From assembly GCF_004795055.1 (NCBI RefSeq), contig NZ_SSBJ01000020.1, forward strand, positions 62,001 to 126,000: a stretch of 64,000 bases of DNA, in the 5' to 3' direction. This document shows, one piece after another, positions 7,867-16,278 of the stretch. The stretch's first letter is position 1; each line of letters opens with the position of its first letter. Position numbers and translations under genes: made by a program. This DNA comes from Streptomyces sp. A1136. GTDB taxonomy: Bacteria; Actinomycetota; Actinomycetes; Streptomycetales; Streptomycetaceae. A model generated the notes under the pieces. The model ran no database searches. It was not told the DNA's origin and saw nothing but the letters and a program-made list of their open reading frames with translations.

Positions 7867-8769
7867 TCAGGCGGGGAGTTGCTCGCCCAGAGGGGGCACG
7901 GGCAGGTCGCGCAGCAGCCAGGTCAGTACGTCGGGCAGCGCGCGCAGGGCCGCGAAGTGGGCGGCGGCCGGGTCGAAGGTGGTGGTGGCGCCCGGGATGC
8001 GGCGCGCCAGCCAGCGGGAGTGGCCGACGGGCGAGAAGACGTCCAGTTCGCCGTGCCAGATCAGCACCGGGCAGCGGATGTCGGCGGGGTCGAACCCCCA
8101 CGGGCCGCTGAACGCCATCGCGTCGTCGATCCAGCCGTACGCCGAAGTGCGCACGCCCTCGCGGTAGTTGCGCAACAGCATCGCCCGCAGGCCGGCGTCC
8201 GCGACGATCACGCGGTCGTTCTCCGTCAGCTCCCGGCGCAGTTCCTCCAGCAGCCGGCGGGGGTCCTTGCGGATGCCGTCGGCGCGGGGGATCAGCCGGG
8301 CGGCGAACTCCTCGGGGTCGTCGTAGGCCCGGGTGTACTCCTCGACGTTCGAGGCGGCCATGCCGTCGAACCAGTCGAGGTCCTCCGCGTCCCGGGGCGC
8401 GAGCGGCACCAGGGCCGCCGTGCGGGTGACCCGGTCCGGGAGCAGGGCGGCGCAGGCCAGCGCGCCGGGACCGCCGCCGGAGCGGCCGGCGACGGCGAAG
8501 CTGTCGAGACCGAGCGCGTCGGCGATCGTGGCCACCTCTCGGGCGACGTCGGCGACGGTGCGGCCCGGGTGGCGGTCGGAGCCGCCGTAGCCGGGGCGGT
8601 CGTAGGCGATGAGTTGTACCCGCCGTTGGTAGAGGACCATGCCGCGCGGGGCCGGTCCCAGGCGGCTGCCGGGGGTGCCGTGGAGGAGGAAGACGGGCTT
8701 GCCGTCCGGGTCCCCCCAGCGCTCCACCATCAGGGCGCGGCCGTCGGCGGTGCGCACCAGATCGCGCAC
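7867..8769 (-). CDS. Alpha/beta fold hydrolase
   Basis: 300 residues of the alpha/beta hydrolase fold: oxyanion HGTPGS near residue 30, YDRPGYGGSD, nucleophile elbow GRSGGG, acid in WHGELDVFSP and a likely catalytic His in AAAHFAAL. No signal peptide, so it acts in the cytoplasm. The cap region is about 60 residues and unremarkable. Substrate unknown. Single gene, divergent from the VOC gene. Confidence 0.85.
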   Translation of the reverse strand: MRDLVRTADGRALMVERWGDPDGKPVFLLHGTPGSRLGPAPRGMVLYQRRVQLIAYDRPGYGGSDRHPGRTVADVAREVATIADALGLDSFAVAGRSGGGPGALACAALLPDRVTRTAALVPLAPRDAEDLDWFDGMAASNVEEYTRAYDDPEEFAARLIPRADGIRKDPRRLLEELRRELTENDRVIVADAGLRAMLLRNYREGVRTSAYGWIDDAMAFSGPWGFDPADIRCPVLIWHGELDVFSPVGHSRWLARRIPGATTTFDPAAAHFAALRALPDVLTWLLRDLPVPPLGEQLPA

Positions 8770-8933
8770 GCGCTCCCCCCCTCACGTTCGACGCGGGCAG
8801 TCAGGGTGATTGTGCGCTTCGGGGCCGGGGCGCGGTAGAGCGCACCCGGTGGCAATTTCCCGGCTCGTCCGGGGCGCCAAGCCGTCCCCCGTGCCTGCGT
8901 CCCCGCGGGCCGCGGCCACGGCACAGTGGGCAC

Positions 8934-9359
8934 ATGAACGCAGACGACGAGAACGTGCTGGCCCGGGGACGCGTGGCGACCCGGCTCCCGGCCGCGGACC
9001 TGGACCGCGCGCGGCGCTTCTACTCCGAGCGGCTCGGTCTGGAGCCCGTGGACGAACGGCCCGGCGGGCTGCTGTACCGGTGCGGCGGCACGGAGTTCGC
9101 GGTGTTCCGGTCGGCGGGGACCTCGACCGGCACCTTCACCCAGATGGGGTGGGAGGTCGACGACCTGGAGTCGGCCGTGTCGCAGCTCAGGCGGCGCGGC
9201 GTGGTGTTCGAGGAGGTCGACGTACCCGGGTTGCGGACGAGGGACGGGATCGCCGAGGTCGAGGGCAACTACCCGAGCAAGGGGGCCCGGGGGGAGCGCG
9301 CCGCCTGGTTCCGCGACAGCGAGGGGAACCTGCTGGGCATCGGCGAGCCGGTCGCCTGA
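8934..9359 (+). CDS. VOC family (glyoxalase-like) protein
   Basis: 141 residues forming one vicinal oxygen chelate unit pair: ATRLPAADLDRARRFY at the N-terminus, YRCGGTEFAVF, MGWEVDDLESAVSQL, and the closing AAWFRDSEGNLLGIGEP. Members act in detoxification, dioxygenation or drug binding; nothing here fixes the substrate. The ATG is preceded by a short purine-poor leader. Its end faces the next gene. Confidence 0.85.
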   Translation: MNADDENVLARGRVATRLPAADLDRARRFYSERLGLEPVDERPGGLLYRCGGTEFAVFRSAGTSTGTFTQMGWEVDDLESAVSQLRRRGVVFEEVDVPGLRTRDGIAEVEGNYPSKGARGERAAWFRDSEGNLLGIGEPVA

Positions 9360-9443
9360 GGAGGCACCGGGCCGGGCCCCGGGCAGGGCGTTGCGGGCAT
9401 CCAGGCCGGCGCCCCGGGGTCAGGGCCCCGGCCGGCGCCCCGG

Positions 9444-10541
9444 TCAGGGTCCAGGCGTCCGGGCGGCGGGGCCCGTCGGGGCGCCGCTGCCCACCGCCGG
9501 GCCGCCCTTGCCGCGGTGGAGGACCGCACTGATCAGGGTGACGGCCGCTCCGAGGACCGCCCAGGCGGACAGCACCAGCGTCGGCGGGCCCGCGTCGTTG
9601 CCCCGGAAGTACGTGATCGAGCGGGCCGCGTACGTACCGGCGCCCGGTGGCAGGGCCGGTCCGATGGCGCTCCAGAACGGCGGGAGCAGCGGATAGGCGT
9701 AGGCGCCGCCCGCGCTCGGGTTGCCCAGGACCACCACCAGCAGGATCGCCAGGCCGATGCCCACCACCCCCGCCACGCCCTGGAACGCCAGGGTGATCGC
9801 GCCCACGGCGAAGACGACCAGGGTGCCCAGCCCCCACAGGGCCATGACGTTGCCGGGCAGCGCGCCCAGGATCGGGCCCGCGATGACCGTGCCCAGCAGC
9901 CCGGCGGCGATCGAGTACAGCAGCAGGGCGCCGAGCCGGATGACGGCGCGGGCCAAGTTCGCGGGCCGCGCCCCGGCGCTGATCGCCAGGACCGCGGCGC
10001 ACAGGTAGCCGCCGACGCACCAGCCCACGACCAGGTAGAAGGAGCTCAGGCCCCGGGCGTCCCCGGCGGCGGCCGGGGCCACGTCGACGATCCGCACCTC
10101 GCGCCCCTGGGCCGCCTCGGCCCGGCCGACGACCTCTGCGAGCGCCTGGGAGAGCGAGGCCCCGGCGCCACTGGCGACCAGCAGCCGGTCGGTCTTGCCG
10201 CTCGGGTCGATGATCAGCGCGCCGTCCACGTCCCGGTCCCCGATCCGCGCGAGGGCGGCGGTCTCGTCCGGGACGGTGCGGGCGTCGAGCGGGCCGCCGG
10301 GCAGGGCGTCGAGGCGCTGCGCGGCGCGTGCGGCGACCTGTTCGGCGGGCGCGGTCACCGCGAGGGGGATCCGGCTCGGCGCGGGGTGGTGGAAGGCCCC
10401 GATGTAGGAGGTGATGAAGGCGAGCTGGAGCGCCAGTACCCCCAGGACCAGCAGGAAGGCGCGGGTGCTGACGGCGTCCTTGAACTCGGCGGGGAAGCCG
10501 CCGGAGGGACCCGCGGATGCGTCGGTGGTGGGCTGGGTCAT
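9444..10541 (-). CDS. ABC-2/YhgE-like integral membrane protein (DUF3533 type)
   Basis: 365 residues with one N-terminal membrane helix (FLLVLGVLALQLAFIT), a 130-residue extracytoplasmic domain (DGALIIDPSGKTDRLLVASG), then about five C-terminal helices. This is the layout of the ABC-2 permease/Pip/DUF3533 group, often linked to export. No ATPase gene adjoins. Pro/Gly-rich C-terminal tail. The short convergent gap with the VOC gene has nested GC hairpins (CCGGGG, 6-base loop, CCCCGG at 9414-9431) that may terminate both. Confidence 0.7.
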   Translation of the reverse strand: MTQPTTDASAGPSGGFPAEFKDAVSTRAFLLVLGVLALQLAFITSYIGAFHHPAPSRIPLAVTAPAEQVAARAAQRLDALPGGPLDARTVPDETAALARIGDRDVDGALIIDPSGKTDRLLVASGAGASLSQALAEVVGRAEAAQGREVRIVDVAPAAAGDARGLSSFYLVVGWCVGGYLCAAVLAISAGARPANLARAVIRLGALLLYSIAAGLLGTVIAGPILGALPGNVMALWGLGTLVVFAVGAITLAFQGVAGVVGIGLAILLVVVLGNPSAGGAYAYPLLPPFWSAIGPALPPGAGTYAARSITYFRGNDAGPPTLVLSAWAVLGAAVTLISAVLHRGKGGPAVGSGAPTGPAARTPGP

Positions 10542-10631
10542 GCCTCACACGCTCGGCGGAGCGGGGACCGGGCGCAGCAGGGGTGGGCCGAACGGGGGAG
10601 CGGGCCCCTCGGAACGGGCGCGGATGGATGA

Positions 10632-10647
10632 TCGAACAGGTGTTTCG
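10632..10647. promoter_or_regulatory. LexA-like SOS box before dnaE2
   Basis: TCGAACAGGTGTTTCG matches the actinobacterial SOS box (TCGAAC, four bases, GTTYGA) fully in the left half and in the first four bases of the right half. It lies 85-100 bases upstream of the chosen dnaE2 start, with a TATGGT -10-like hexamer at 10668-10673. DnaE2 and ImuB genes are classical SOS targets, which fits. Confidence 0.6.
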
Positions 10648-10731
10648 CACGGGTATTCGAATTGCTCTATGGTGGAGACGGGGGAGGTCGAAGGAGTGCG
10701 GGGAGCATCGAGGGAAAGCAGGAGGCCGCGG

Positions 10732-13700
10732 GTGCCCGGGTTCACGCATCTGCACACCGTTTCGGGGTTCTCCATGCGCTACGGAGCCTCCCATCCGGAA
10801 CGGTTGGCGCAGCGCGCCGCCGAGCGGGGCATGGACGCCCTCGCCCTCACCGACCGCGACGGCCTCGCGGGCGCGGTCCGTTTCGCGCGGGCGGCGGCCG
10901 AAGCCGGGGTGCGGCCCCTGTTCGGGGTCGACCTGGGGGTCGCCGCAAGCCCCGCGGCCGCCGCCCGCGCCGACTCCGGGGAGACCTCCTCCCGGCGGCG
11001 CAACCCCGTCAGGGGCGGCGCCTTCGTCGACGAGTCCGCCGCCCGCGCCGTCTTCCTCGCCCGCGACGGCGCGGCCGGCTGGGCCGAGCTGTGCCGCATG
11101 GTCACCGCCGCCCACGCGGGCGCCCCCGACGTCCCGCTCCTGCCCAGGGAGGAGCTGCGCGGCGCGAGCGGCGTGTTCGTCCTGCTCGGCCCCGGCTCCG
11201 AAGTGGGCCGGGCCCTCGCCGCCGGTCGACCGGACCGCGCCGCGCGCCTGCTCGCGCCCTGGCGGGAGGTCTACGGCGACGACCTGCGCCTGGAGGCCGT
11301 CCACCACGGCCGTACCGGCACCGGGCCCGGCTCGCTGCGCCTGGCCGCCCGTACGGTCGGCTTCGCCGCGGAGCAGGGCGTCCAGGCCGTGCTCACCAAC
11401 GCGGTCCGGTACGCCGACCCCGGCCAGGGACCTGTCGCCGACGTCCTCGACGCGGCCCGCCGGCTGGTCCCCGTCGACCCCCGCAAGCCCCTCGACAGCG
11501 GGGAACGCTGGCTCAAGGACCCCGCCGCCATGGCCGAGGCCGCCGACCGGATCGCCCAGGCGGCCGGACTGCGTCCCGCCGACGCCCGCGGGCTGCTCGC
11601 GCAGACCCGGCGGACCGCCGAGGCCTGTGTGGTGGACCCCGAGGACGACCTGGGGATCGGGTCCGTCCACTTCCCCGAGCCCCGGCTCGTCGGCGCCGCC
11701 CACCGCACCGCCCAGCGGGTCCTCGCCTCCCGGGCGGCCGCGGGCATGGTGCTGCGCGGCTACGCCGGCGAGCGCCGGTACTGGGAGCGGATGCACGAGG
11801 AACTCGACGTCATCGCCTACCACGGCTTCGCCTCGTACTTCCTGACGGTCGCCCACGTCGTGGACGACGTACGGGAGATGGGCATCCGGGTGGCGGCCCG
11901 CGGCTCCGGCGCCGGTTCCCTCGTCAACCACCTCCTCGGCATCGCGCACGCCGACCCCCTCGCCAACGGCCTGCTGATGGAGCGCTTCCTGTCCAAGCGC
12001 CGCCGGGTCCTGCCCGACATCGACATCGACGTGGAGTCCGCCCGCCGGCTGGAGGTCTACCGGCGGATCATCGACCGGTTCGGCGCCGAACGCGTCGCCA
12101 CCGTCTCCATGCCCGAGACCTACCGGGTCCGCCACGCCATCCGTGACGTGGGCGCCGCCCTGTCCATGGAACCGGCCGCCGTCGACCGGCTCGCCAAGGC
12201 CTTCCCGCACATCCGGGCCCGCGACGCCCGCGCCGCGCTCGCCGAACTCCCCGAACTCCAAGGCGTACGGGGAGAGTCGCACGGGCGGCTGTGGGAGCTG
12301 GTCGAAGCGCTGGACGGGTTGCCGCGCGGGATCGCCATGCACCCGTGCGGGGTGCTGCTCTCCGACGCGACGCTGCTCGCCCGTACCCCGGTCGTGCCCA
12401 GCAGCGGCGAAGGCTTCCCCATGTCCCAGTTCGACAAGGACGACGTGGAGGAACTCGGGCTGCTCAAACTCGACGTGTTGGGCGTGCGGATGCAGTCCGC
12501 GATGGCGCACGCCGTCGCGGAACTGCGGCGCGCCACCGGGCAGGAGCTCGACCTGGACGACCCGGCGCAGGTGCCTCCGGGCGACGAGGCCACGTACGAG
12601 CTGATCCGCTCGGCCGAGACGCTCGGCTGCTTCCAGATCGAGTCCCCGGGCCAGCGCGACCTGGTGGGTCGGCTCCAGCCCTCCACCTTCCACGACCTGG
12701 TCGTGGACATCTCGCTGTTCCGCCCCGGCCCGGTGGCCGCCGACATGGTGCGGCCGTTCATCGAGGCCCGGCACGGGCGGGCCCCGGTCCGCTTCCCGCA
12801 CCCGGACCTGGCGGACGCGTTGCGGGAGACGTACGGGGTGGTGGTCTTCCACGAGCAGATCATCGAGATCGTGCACGTCCTGACCGGCTGCGGCCGTGAC
12901 GAGGCCGACCGGGTGCGGCGCGGGCTGTCCGACCCGGACTCGCAGGGGCGGATCAAGGTCTGGTTCGCGGCGACGGCGCGGGCACGCGGCTATTCGCCCG
13001 AGGTGATCGCCCGGACCTGGGAGATCGTGGAGGCCTTCGGCTCGTACGGGTTCTGCAAGGCGCACGCCGTGGCCTTCGCCGTCCCCACCTACCAGTCCGC
13101 CTGGCTCAAGGCCCACCACCCGGCCGCCTTCTACGCCGGGCTGCTCACCCACGACCCCGGCATGTACCCCAAGCGGCTGCTGCTGGCGGACGCGCGACGC
13201 CGGGGCGTGCCCGTGCTGCCGCTGGACGTGAACCGGTCCTCGGTCCACCACCGTATCGAACTGGTGTCCGATGTGCCGCCGCTGTGGGGGCTCCGGCTCG
13301 CGCTGGCCGACGTCCACGGCATCAGCGAGGCCGAGGCCGCCAGGATCGAGGCGGGCCGGCCCTACGCCTCCCTGCGCGACTTCTGGGACCGGGCCCACCC
13401 GGGGCGCCCCGTGGCCGAACGACTGGCCCAGGTAGGGGCGTTGGACGCGTTCGGCGCGAACCGCCGGGACCTGCTGCTGCACTTGAGCGAACTGCACGGC
13501 GCCCAGCGCGTCGCCGACGCCAGGGGAAGCGCACAACTCCCGCTCGGCGGCGGACGGTCCACCGCCGCCGTCGGGCTGCCCGACCTCAGCGACGCCGAGC
13601 GGCTCAGCGCCGAACTGGGCGTCCTCGGCATGGACGCCTCGCGGCACCTGATGGCGGACCACCATGCCTTCCTGGCCGAGCTGGGGGTCGTCCCCGCCCG

Positions 13701-14190
13701 GCGGCTGCGCGACGCCGAGCACGGGCGGACCGTGCTGGTCGCCGGCGCCAAGGCGGCCACCCAGACCCCGCCCATCCGCTCCGGCCGGCGCGTCATCTTC
13801 ACCACCCTCGACGACGGGACCGGCCTGGTCGACCTGGCTTTCTTCGACGACAGCCACGAGGCCTGCGCCCACACCGTCTTCCACTCCTTCCTGCTGCTGG
13901 TGCGCGGAGTGGTGCAACGGCGCGGCCCGCAGAGCCTGAGCATCGTCGGAGCGGCGGCCTGGAACCTCGCCGAACTGGTCGAACTGCGCGCGGAGAGCGG
14001 CCTGGCGGCGGTCACCGCCCGGCTGTCCGAACCCGTCCGCGAAGACACCGCGGCGCCGCCCGCCCCCGGCCGCCGCATCCACCTGCCGACCGGCTACGAG
14101 ATGAACCCGTGGGCCGACCTCCAACCGCCCGGGACGGGCCCCGCGACCGGACGCAAGCTGTGGCACTCCAGCCCGGGGAGCGCGGGATGA
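10732..14190 (+). CDS. dnaE2: Error-prone DNA polymerase DnaE2 (ImuC)
   Basis: 1152 residues, the normal length of DnaE2. The PHP domain starts at once (FTHLHTVSGFSMRYGASHPE), the palm carries LPDIDIDVES, VVDISLFRPGP and VFHEQIIEIV, and the C-terminal OB domain reads VIFTTLDDGTGLVDLAFF. It acts in damage-induced mutagenic synthesis across lesions. The GTG start is preceded by AGGAGG at 6 bases. An in-frame ATG 21 codons upstream sits on the -10-like hexamer and is less likely. It overlaps the following Y-family gene by ATGA and has a LexA-like box upstream, so SOS control is expected. Confidence 0.93.
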   Translation: MPGFTHLHTVSGFSMRYGASHPERLAQRAAERGMDALALTDRDGLAGAVRFARAAAEAGVRPLFGVDLGVAASPAAAARADSGETSSRRRNPVRGGAFVDESAARAVFLARDGAAGWAELCRMVTAAHAGAPDVPLLPREELRGASGVFVLLGPGSEVGRALAAGRPDRAARLLAPWREVYGDDLRLEAVHHGRTGTGPGSLRLAARTVGFAAEQGVQAVLTNAVRYADPGQGPVADVLDAARRLVPVDPRKPLDSGERWLKDPAAMAEAADRIAQAAGLRPADARGLLAQTRRTAEACVVDPEDDLGIGSVHFPEPRLVGAAHRTAQRVLASRAAAGMVLRGYAGERRYWERMHEELDVIAYHGFASYFLTVAHVVDDVREMGIRVAARGSGAGSLVNHLLGIAHADPLANGLLMERFLSKRRRVLPDIDIDVESARRLEVYRRIIDRFGAERVATVSMPETYRVRHAIRDVGAALSMEPAAVDRLAKAFPHIRARDARAALAELPELQGVRGESHGRLWELVEALDGLPRGIAMHPCGVLLSDATLLARTPVVPSSGEGFPMSQFDKDDVEELGLLKLDVLGVRMQSAMAHAVAELRRATGQELDLDDPAQVPPGDEATYELIRSAETLGCFQIESPGQRDLVGRLQPSTFHDLVVDISLFRPGPVAADMVRPFIEARHGRAPVRFPHPDLADALRETYGVVVFHEQIIEIVHVLTGCGRDEADRVRRGLSDPDSQGRIKVWFAATARARGYSPEVIARTWEIVEAFGSYGFCKAHAVAFAVPTYQSAWLKAHHPAAFYAGLLTHDPGMYPKRLLLADARRRGVPVLPLDVNRSSVHHRIELVSDVPPLWGLRLALADVHGISEAEAARIEAGRPYASLRDFWDRAHPGRPVAERLAQVGALDAFGANRRDLLLHLSELHGAQRVADARGSAQLPLGGGRSTAAVGLPDLSDAERLSAELGVLGMDASRHLMADHHAFLAELGVVPARRLRDAEHGRTVLVAGAKAATQTPPIRSGRRVIFTTLDDGTGLVDLAFFDDSHEACAHTVFHSFLLLVRGVVQRRGPQSLSIVGAAAWNLAELVELRAESGLAAVTARLSEPVREDTAAPPAPGRRIHLPTGYEMNPWADLQPPGTGPATGRKLWHSSPGSAG

Positions 14191-15170
14191 ACAGCGCGGT
14201 CCTGCACGTCCGGTGCGCCCCGACGCTGACCGGCGAGGGCTACCGCGAGGTCCTGGAGCTGCTGCGGGAGTTCTCCCCGGTGGTGCAGGCCCTGCCGCCG
14301 CGCGCCGCGCTGGTCCAGGTGGGCGGGGCCCGGCGCTACTTCGGCGCGGACGCCGCCCGGATCGCCGAGGTGGTCCGGCTGCGCGCGGTGGCCCGGCTGG
14401 GCACCGACGTCCGGATCGGGGTCGCCGGCACCTGGGCCGTGGCGGCGACGGCCTCCGCGCGGGTGCCCGGACCCGGCGGCGTCCTGGCCGTCCCCGAAGG
14501 GGAGGTGCCCGGCTTCCTCGGGCCGCTGCCGGTGGAAGCGCTGTACGGGATCGGCTCCCGGCAGGCCGAGGCGCTGCGCGGCTATGGGCTGCATACGATC
14601 GGGGCGCTCACCGAGGTGTCCCCGGGGGTCGTCGAGCGCATCCTCGGCAAGCGGGCCGGCCGACTGGTCGTGGAGCGTGCCCACGGTATCGACCCCCGCC
14701 CGGTCACCCCCAGGGACCTGCCCTCCTCGGCCGCCGTCCGTGCCCGGTTCCCCCGGGAGGAGTTGGACGGCCCGCACGCCCGGGCCGCGCTGCTCGCCCT
14801 GGTCGTGCGGCTCGGCGCCACCCTGCGCGGGCGCCGCCAGGCCGCGCGGGCCCTGACCCTGACCCTGCAGTTCGCCGGCGGTACCCGCTGGGAGAAGACC
14901 CGGCGGCTGAGTGAACCCTCCGCCCACGACGAGGACCTGCGCGCGATGGCGTACCGGCTGATGGACGCGGCCGGCCTGCAACGGGCCCGGCTGACCGGAG
15001 TGGTGCTGCGGGCCGAGGACCTCACCGGCGCCGAGGGGGTGGCCCGCCAGCTCACCCTGGACCCCGTCCGTGAGTCCCGGCTGACGGTCGAGGCGGCCAT
15101 CGACCGCGCCAACGCCCGCTTCGGCCCGGGCACCGTCCGCCCGGCGGCCACCTTCCGCAAGGCCTCGTAG
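14187..15170 (+). CDS. ImuB-like Y-family polymerase homologue, probably non-catalytic
   Basis: 327 residues with the palm-derived LVQVGGARRYFGAD strand, an HhH fingers segment (VEALYGIGSRQAEALRGYGL), HGIDPRPV and a little-finger region (ALTLTLQFAGGTRWEK). The acidic residues Y-family enzymes use for metal binding are absent: the first strand reads VLHVRCAP, and the place of the SxDE motif reads VQVGG. This is the pattern of ImuB, an inactive adaptor between DnaE2 and the beta clamp. It is shorter than typical ImuB and lacks a C-terminal extension. Translationally coupled to dnaE2. No imuA gene is adjacent. Confidence 0.8.
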   Translation: MNSAVLHVRCAPTLTGEGYREVLELLREFSPVVQALPPRAALVQVGGARRYFGADAARIAEVVRLRAVARLGTDVRIGVAGTWAVAATASARVPGPGGVLAVPEGEVPGFLGPLPVEALYGIGSRQAEALRGYGLHTIGALTEVSPGVVERILGKRAGRLVVERAHGIDPRPVTPRDLPSSAAVRARFPREELDGPHARAALLALVVRLGATLRGRRQAARALTLTLQFAGGTRWEKTRRLSEPSAHDEDLRAMAYRLMDAAGLQRARLTGVVLRAEDLTGAEGVARQLTLDPVRESRLTVEAAIDRANARFGPGTVRPAATFRKAS

Positions 15171-15186
15171 GTCCCGCGAGGCCTAA

Positions 15187-15239
15187 GGCCGTGTCTTCGG
15201 ATCATGCCGGGCCCGCGGCCTGATCCGAATGACACGGCC
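15187..15239. repeat. Hairpin repeat element, copy 1 (likely terminator after imuB)
   Basis: Left arm GGCCGTGTCTTCGGATCA and right arm TGATCCGAATGACACGGCC pair over 18 bp with one bulged base; the 16-base loop contains a further GC dyad. A second copy in the same orientation lies about 5.4 kb downstream (20598-20650). They share GGCCGTGTCTT(T)CGGATCATGCC and the following GGGCCCG. It sits 16 bases after the imuB stop, so it can act as terminator, but the sequence conservation points to a dispersed palindromic repeat. Confidence 0.7.
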
Positions 15240-15338
15240 AGCGGTAGACCGGAGGCCGGCTCGACACCCGAGTTTTTACCGACGCGTAACTTCCAAGTCT
15301 TGCTACTCGCCCGTAATTTATCGGCAGCAGCTCCCCTT

Positions 15339-15352
15339 GTGATCCGGATCAC
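15339..15352. promoter_or_regulatory. CRP-like palindrome before the lipase gene
   Basis: GTGATCCGGATCAC is a perfect 14-bp palindrome that fits the GTGA-N6-TCAC consensus of CRP/FNR-type regulators, including Streptomyces Crp. It ends 46 bases upstream of the lipase ATG. Its position near the start suits a repressor or a class II activator; which protein binds is not known. Confidence 0.5.
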
Positions 15353-15398
15353 GGGACAAACCCCCCGCACCATCCCCATGACGCAAGGAGACCACTCG

Positions 15399-16259
15399 AT
15401 GCTGCCCTGGCGCCGCCTGCTCCGCCCGCTGGCCGTCCTCACCCTCGCAGCCGCCGCGCTCGTCGCCCCCACCGGCGCGGCGCAAGCCGCCTCCGCCCCC
15501 ACCAGCGGTTGGAACGACTGGACCTGCAAGCCGTCCGCAGCCCACCCGCGTCCCGTCGTGCTCGTGCACGGCACCTTCGGGAACTCCGTCGACAACTGGC
15601 TCGGCTTCGCCCCGTACCTCGTCAACCGCGGCTACTGCGTCTATTCCCTCGACTACGGCCAACTCCCCGGCCAGGCCTTCTTCAACGGACTGGGACCCAT
15701 CGACAAGTCCGCAGTCCAACTCGGGACCTTCGTGGACCGGGTGCTCGCCTCCACCGGCGCCGCCAAGACCGACATCGTCGGCCACTCCCAGGGCGGCATG
15801 ATGCCCCGCCAGTACCTCAAGTTCCTCGGCGGCGCCGCCAAGGTGGGCACCCTCGTCGGACTCGCCCCCGACAACCACGGCACCACCCTGTCCGGCCTGA
15901 CGCAGTTGCTCCCGTACTTCCCCGGCGCCGAGGACCTGGTCAGCTCGGCGACCCCGGGCCTGGCCGACCAGATCGCCGGGTCCGCCTTCGTCACCAAGCT
16001 CAACGCGGGCGGCGACACCGTCCCGGGAGTGTCCTACACGGTGATCACCACCAAGTACGACGAGGTGGTGACCCCCTACACCAGCGGATTCCTCAGCGGG
16101 GCGAACGTCCACAACGTCGTGCTCCAGGACCTGTGCGCGCTCGACCTCTCCGAGCACGTCGCCATCGGACTGACCGACCGCATCGCCTGGCACGAGGCGG
16201 TCAACGCCCTCGACCCCGCCCACGCCGAGCGGACGACCTGCGCCTCGGTCTTCCGGTGA
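15399..16259 (+). CDS. Secreted lipase/esterase (alpha/beta hydrolase)
   Basis: 286 residues. A Sec signal peptide (LLRPLAVLTLAAAALV, cleavage after AAQAA) precedes a lipase domain with VLVHGTFGNSVDNW (oxyanion region), nucleophile elbow GHSQGGMMPR, probable acid in YDEVVTPY and His in LSEHVAI. It matches secreted Streptomyces lipases of the EstA/class 2 type. The ATG is preceded by AAGGAG at 9 bases. It has three Cys pairs likely to be disulfides (DWTCK, GYCVY, DLCALD, TTCAS). It ends 19 bases from the end of the convergent LPMO gene. Confidence 0.88.
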   Translation: MLPWRRLLRPLAVLTLAAAALVAPTGAAQAASAPTSGWNDWTCKPSAAHPRPVVLVHGTFGNSVDNWLGFAPYLVNRGYCVYSLDYGQLPGQAFFNGLGPIDKSAVQLGTFVDRVLASTGAAKTDIVGHSQGGMMPRQYLKFLGGAAKVGTLVGLAPDNHGTTLSGLTQLLPYFPGAEDLVSSATPGLADQIAGSAFVTKLNAGGDTVPGVSYTVITTKYDEVVTPYTSGFLSGANVHNVVLQDLCALDLSEHVAIGLTDRIAWHEAVNALDPAHAERTTCASVFR

Positions 16260-16278
16260 CCCTGGGCGGCCGGGACGT

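Noticed and set aside
9187..14166. 1659-residue open frame antisense to dnaE2
   Set aside because: It mirrors dnaE2 codon structure; translation is Gly/Ala/Arg/Val low-complexity without domains. Such shadows are normal at this GC content.
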